Shown here one piece after another: positions 6,078 through 8,037 of a stretch of DNA of 8,037 nucleotides. The position numbers and the translations under genes were made by a program. Every line of letters begins with the position of its first letter. Position 1 is the first letter of the stretch. Source of the stretch: an uncultured Acidimicrobium sp. (GTDB lineage Bacteria; Actinomycetota; Acidimicrobiia; Acidimicrobiales; Ilumatobacteraceae); contig CAITUB010000286.1 in the NCBI GenBank assembly GCA_903895515.1, positions 1 to 8,037 of the forward strand, read 5' to 3'. The notes beneath the pieces were generated by a model. The model saw nothing but the letters and a program-made list of their open reading frames with translations, searched no databases and was not told the DNA's origin.

Positions 6078-6188
6078 TTATCCCGCAAACGCCCAGAACA
6101 CGAGGACAATCATGATCACAAAAGCCGACCCCACAATGAGAAAGTCGCTGGTGCGCTTGACGCGCTTGCGATGCGGATTGAAACCCAT
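6078..6188 (-). CDS. 36-residue single-pass membrane microprotein
   Basis: Read from ATG 6188-6186 to TAA 6080-6078. The N terminus MGFNPHRKRVKRTSDF is strongly basic, and from residue 16 onward the chain is almost wholly hydrophobic (FLIVGSAFVIMIVLVFWAF), ending AFAG directly after the membrane helix. By the positive-inside rule the N terminus should face the cytoplasm. AGGA sits just upstream on the minus strand (revcomp of 6190-6193), very close to the ATG. The coding sense is supported by neat filling of the gap between two genes, an 11-nt spacing to the next gene, and a sensible amphipathic layout. I recall tiny actinobacterial proteins beginning MGFNP with one membrane helix, without a known function. 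It is short enough to be missed by gene callers. Confidence 0.75.
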   Translation of the reverse strand: MGFNPHRKRVKRTSDFLIVGSAFVIMIVLVFWAFAG

Positions 6189-6208
6189 TTCCTAAGTATC
6201 GTCTGTGT
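6189..6208. promoter_or_regulatory. 20-bp gap between divergent genes, probable overlapping promoters
   Basis: The start codons of the minus-strand microprotein (6188) and the plus-strand crotonase (6209) are only 20 bp apart, so each promoter must extend into the other gene. On the plus strand TATCGT (6197-6202) fits the TANNNT pattern of a -10 element placed 6 nt before the ATG, as expected for a leaderless transcript. TTGAAA at 6178-6183 resembles a -35 box, but the 13-bp spacing is too short to trust. No operator-like palindrome is visible. Confidence 0.35.
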
Positions 6209-6985
6209 ATGGAGACTCTTGAGGTTTTTCGCGAAAACGGCATTGTGACTGTGACGATGAATCGTCCGGCAAAGAAGAATGCAGCAAACGGCACCATGTG
6301 GGACGAGTTGCGCGACACGTTTAAGGAAATTGCCAACAACCCTGACGACCGAGTGATGATTTTGACCGGCGCGGGCGGCGAGTTTTGCAGTGGCGCCGAC
6401 TTGAGCGATGGTGGTGCACGTCGTGCGAATACTCATGCGTTGGCCAGCATGCGCAACATCACCGATGTGGCCATGTCGCTTGCACGCATTCCGCAACCAA
6501 CCATTGCCAAGGTGCGTGGAGTAGCCGTGGGCGCTGGTTGCAACATGGCACTCATGTGCGACCTAGTGGTGTGTTCAGACACCGCACGCTTTGCCGAAAT
6601 TTTCTCGAAGCGTGGCTTGTCGTTGGACTTCGGCGGATCGTGGGTGTTGCCACGCCGCATCGGTTTGCACAAAGCAAAAGAACTCGCGTTGTTTGGCGAC
6701 ATCATTAGCGCGCAAGAAGCAGAGCGCATTGGATTGGTGAATCATGTTGAACAAGAAGCTGCCCTTGACGCATTCGTAGACAACTGGGCAGCAAAGTTGG
6801 CTTCTGGTCCTCCAATTGCGTTGGCACAATCGAAGCGCATGTTGAACAACGCCATGAACGTAACGCTGGAACAAGCACTTGAAGACGAAGGTTCGGCACA
6901 AGCGTTGAACTTCGGCACCAAAGACACAGCAGAAGCTATGGCGGCGTTTTTGGAAAAGCGCGTTCCTCGATTCACTGGTCGGTAA
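6209..6985 (+). CDS. Crotonase (enoyl-CoA hydratase/isomerase) superfamily, PaaG-like isomerase
   Basis: A 258-residue crotonase-fold acyl-CoA enzyme of full length. The oxyanion-hole segments are FCSGADL (59-65) and the GVAVGAGCNMAL stretch. The two catalytic glutamates of true hydratases are missing: the first position is Asn112 (GCNMAL instead of GCELA), and the second lies where AEIFSKRG replaces the usual GQPEILLG. Instead Asp140 in LSLDFGGSWVLPRRIG matches the catalytic Asp of PaaG-type 1,2-epoxyphenylacetyl-CoA/enoyl-CoA isomerases, and the ending AAFLEKRVPRFTGR also resembles PaaG. So double-bond or ring-oxepin isomerisation is likelier than hydration; the natural substrate cannot be told. 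No other paa genes are nearby. ATG 6209 has no Shine-Dalgarno sequence. The stop codon shares one base with the next start (TAATG), so the two are translationally coupled. Confidence 0.92.
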   Translation: METLEVFRENGIVTVTMNRPAKKNAANGTMWDELRDTFKEIANNPDDRVMILTGAGGEFCSGADLSDGGARRANTHALASMRNITDVAMSLARIPQPTIAKVRGVAVGAGCNMALMCDLVVCSDTARFAEIFSKRGLSLDFGGSWVLPRRIGLHKAKELALFGDIISAQEAERIGLVNHVEQEAALDAFVDNWAAKLASGPPIALAQSKRMLNNAMNVTLEQALEDEGSAQALNFGTKDTAEAMAAFLEKRVPRFTGR

Positions 6986-7707
6986 TGCGCAAACGATTGT
7001 TGTTGGCGTGCGCAGTTGGCACGTTGATGTTTGCGGTTGGTAGTGCTGCGTCGGTTTCAGCAACGGTTCCACCACCAGTTGACACAGTTGCACCAGGCGA
7101 CACCATTCCTGATGAACAGGGTGGTCTGCTCGGCATTCCGCAAACCACCACGCTCATTAACCCGCAAGCAACCACCACCATTCCTGAAGGTTGCTTTGCG
7201 CAAACCATTCCGCAAGTGGTGTTTATGGGCAAGGTCGAAAAAGTTTCTGCAACGTCGGTGAGTTTTTCCATTCAGAAAACCATTTCTGGAGATGCCAGCG
7301 CATATGTGTCGGGCGATGGGCGAGTGGAAGTGCAGTACGGAACTGATGGAAAGTTTTTAGACACTGGTTCGGTGTATGTAGTTGGTGCAGTAACCGATCC
7401 GTTTTCGCCAATTTTGGTATCGAAAGTTCGTGCGGCAACGACAACGCTTGGCGCGGAACTTGGTCAAACCAATACTGGAGATGCGTGCCAGACGTTTGAA
7501 GACGCAGTGATTACCTTGCACGAAGACGGCACTTCAGTAGATACCGGTGTGTTGCGGCCGTTAATGAAACACAAAGTGCTTATTGCGCTGGTGCTGCTTG
7601 CATCGCTTGCCATTGCCTTTGGTGGGCTTGCCACTGTGGTCATTATGCAACGCACGAAGCGTGGCATTGCGCGCACCATGAAGCGCCGAAAACTGTTTAA
7701 GCAGTAA
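6985..7707 (+). CDS. Secreted, C-terminally membrane-anchored protein of unknown function
   Basis: The 240 residues start MRKRLLLACAVGTLMFAVGS, a classic signal peptide with probable cleavage after SVSA (about residue 26). A Pro/Thr-rich linker (27-68) follows. A beta-rich domain (about 69-180) contains only two cysteines, Cys70 and Cys168, well placed for a disulfide; CFAQTIPQVVFMGKVEKV and TGSVYVVGAV recall the netrin/TIMP-like OB fold of actinobacterial exported proteins, but that is a weak, by-eye match. A membrane helix (about 197-221: KVLIALVLLASLAIAFGGLA) precedes a basic tail RTKRGIARTMKRRKLFKQ, predicting type I topology with the domain outside. The start overlaps the crotonase stop by one base. 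The last 11 nt overlap rpe on the opposite strand. I do not recognise a named family. Confidence 0.82.
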   Translation: MRKRLLLACAVGTLMFAVGSAASVSATVPPPVDTVAPGDTIPDEQGGLLGIPQTTTLINPQATTTIPEGCFAQTIPQVVFMGKVEKVSATSVSFSIQKTISGDASAYVSGDGRVEVQYGTDGKFLDTGSVYVVGAVTDPFSPILVSKVRAATTTLGAELGQTNTGDACQTFEDAVITLHEDGTSVDTGVLRPLMKHKVLIALVLLASLAIAFGGLATVVIMQRTKRGIARTMKRRKLFKQ

Positions 7708-8037
7708 ACGCAGCAGTTGCCGCTGCACGCAATTGCGTAACCGCATGCTTCAAGCCCTGTGGCTCTTTGAATAACGCGCTACCTGCGATAAGAACGTTTG
7801 CGCCAGCTTTGGCTGCGCCTGCAATGGTGGTTGGTCCAATGCCGCCATCAACTTCAAGATCAACAACATCATCAAGACCCGCATTGCGAATCATGTTGCG
7901 CACTTCGCGAATCTTTGGCTCCATAGTGGAGATGTAGCTCTGACCACCAAAGCCTGGGTTCACAGTCATGACCAACACCAAGTCCACAAGATCGAGCACA
8001 TGTGCAATTTCACTTGGCGGAGTGCTTGGGTTCAAAG
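7697..8037 (-). CDS. rpe: Ribulose-phosphate 3-epimerase, C-terminal half (5' end outside the window)
   Basis: Rpe interconverts ribulose-5-phosphate and xylulose-5-phosphate in the pentose phosphate (or Calvin) pathway. The visible 113 residues cover the C-terminal half of the TIM barrel: NPSTPPSEI, then DLVLVMTVNPGFGGQSYI with the phosphate/active-site loop NPGFGGQ, DLEVDGGI with the conserved Asp used in acid-base catalysis, and GANVLIAGSALF, the second phosphate-binding strand. The family is about 220 residues, so roughly half is missing beyond 8037; the gene is cut by the window edge, not broken. Its TAA (7699-7697) lies inside the end of the convergent secreted-protein gene. Confidence 0.96.
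   Translation of the reverse strand, partial: LNPSTPPSEIAHVLDLVDLVLVMTVNPGFGGQSYISTMEPKIREVRNMIRNAGLDDVVDLEVDGGIGPTTIAGAAKAGANVLIAGSALFKEPQGLKHAVTQLRAAATAAFTA

Noticed and set aside
5953..6195. Plus-strand open frame of 80 codons across the two small minus-strand genes
   Set aside because: It has no recognisable features, while the minus strand gives a coherent zinc motif and a clean membrane helix.
5866..6339. Extended 157-codon reading of the zinc-protein frame
   Set aside because: The first 91 codons run antisense to the crotonase and across the microprotein gene and look like noise; the conserved part begins at the ATG at 6066.
1..8037. Search for mobile elements, CRISPR repeats, tRNA/rRNA and phage or defence genes
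   Set aside because: No terminal inverted repeats, regularly spaced repeats, cloverleaf-like sequences or matching protein motifs were seen; nearly every base is covered by recognised or plausible genes.

Overview
The window reads as a piece of an actinobacterial chromosome with roughly balanced base composition. Three things point there: the gene order smc-ftsY-ffh-rpsP-KH-rimM-trmD-rplS-DUF2469-yraN, which matches the Mycobacterium tuberculosis order with several genes missing; the DUF2469 protein, a family I know only from Actinobacteria; and an FtsY with an N-terminal membrane anchor. The intermediate base composition, very tight packing and few Shine-Dalgarno sequences would suit a planktonic, partly streamlined lineage, perhaps Acidimicrobiia. 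That last step is inference; I cannot place it by search.

Layout. Positions 1-5879 hold ten plus-strand genes with gaps of at most 28 nt or with overlaps, so probably one long transcription unit: the 3' end of smc (chromosome condensation), ftsY and ffh (SRP receptor and SRP GTPase, membrane protein targeting), rpsP (S16), khpA (KH RNA-binding protein), rimM (30S maturation), trmD (tRNA m1G37 methyltransferase), rplS (L19), a DUF2469 protein and a YraN-family nuclease-fold protein. Functionally this is a translation, ribosome assembly and protein export block. The amt-glnB-glnD genes (between ftsY and ffh in M. tuberculosis) and lepB-rnhB (between rplS and DUF2469) are absent.

Positions 5866-6188 on the minus strand carry two small genes: a 36-residue single-pass membrane microprotein and, 11 nt downstream of it, a 66-residue putative zinc protein with a CxxC...HxxC pattern. 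The second gene overlaps the end of yraN convergently. They are separated by only 20 bp from a divergent plus-strand pair (6209-7707): a PaaG-like crotonase and, overlapping it by one base, a secreted, C-terminally membrane-anchored protein of unknown function. The 5'-truncated rpe gene (ribulose-phosphate 3-epimerase) lies on the minus strand at the right edge and overlaps that gene's end.

There is no rRNA, tRNA, CRISPR array, insertion sequence, phage gene or convincing terminator hairpin. No stretch above 300 bases lacks a gene. Most of the window is conserved housekeeping DNA, and I do not see a dramatic new system. The least explained part is the microprotein/zinc-protein pair and the secreted protein next to it.
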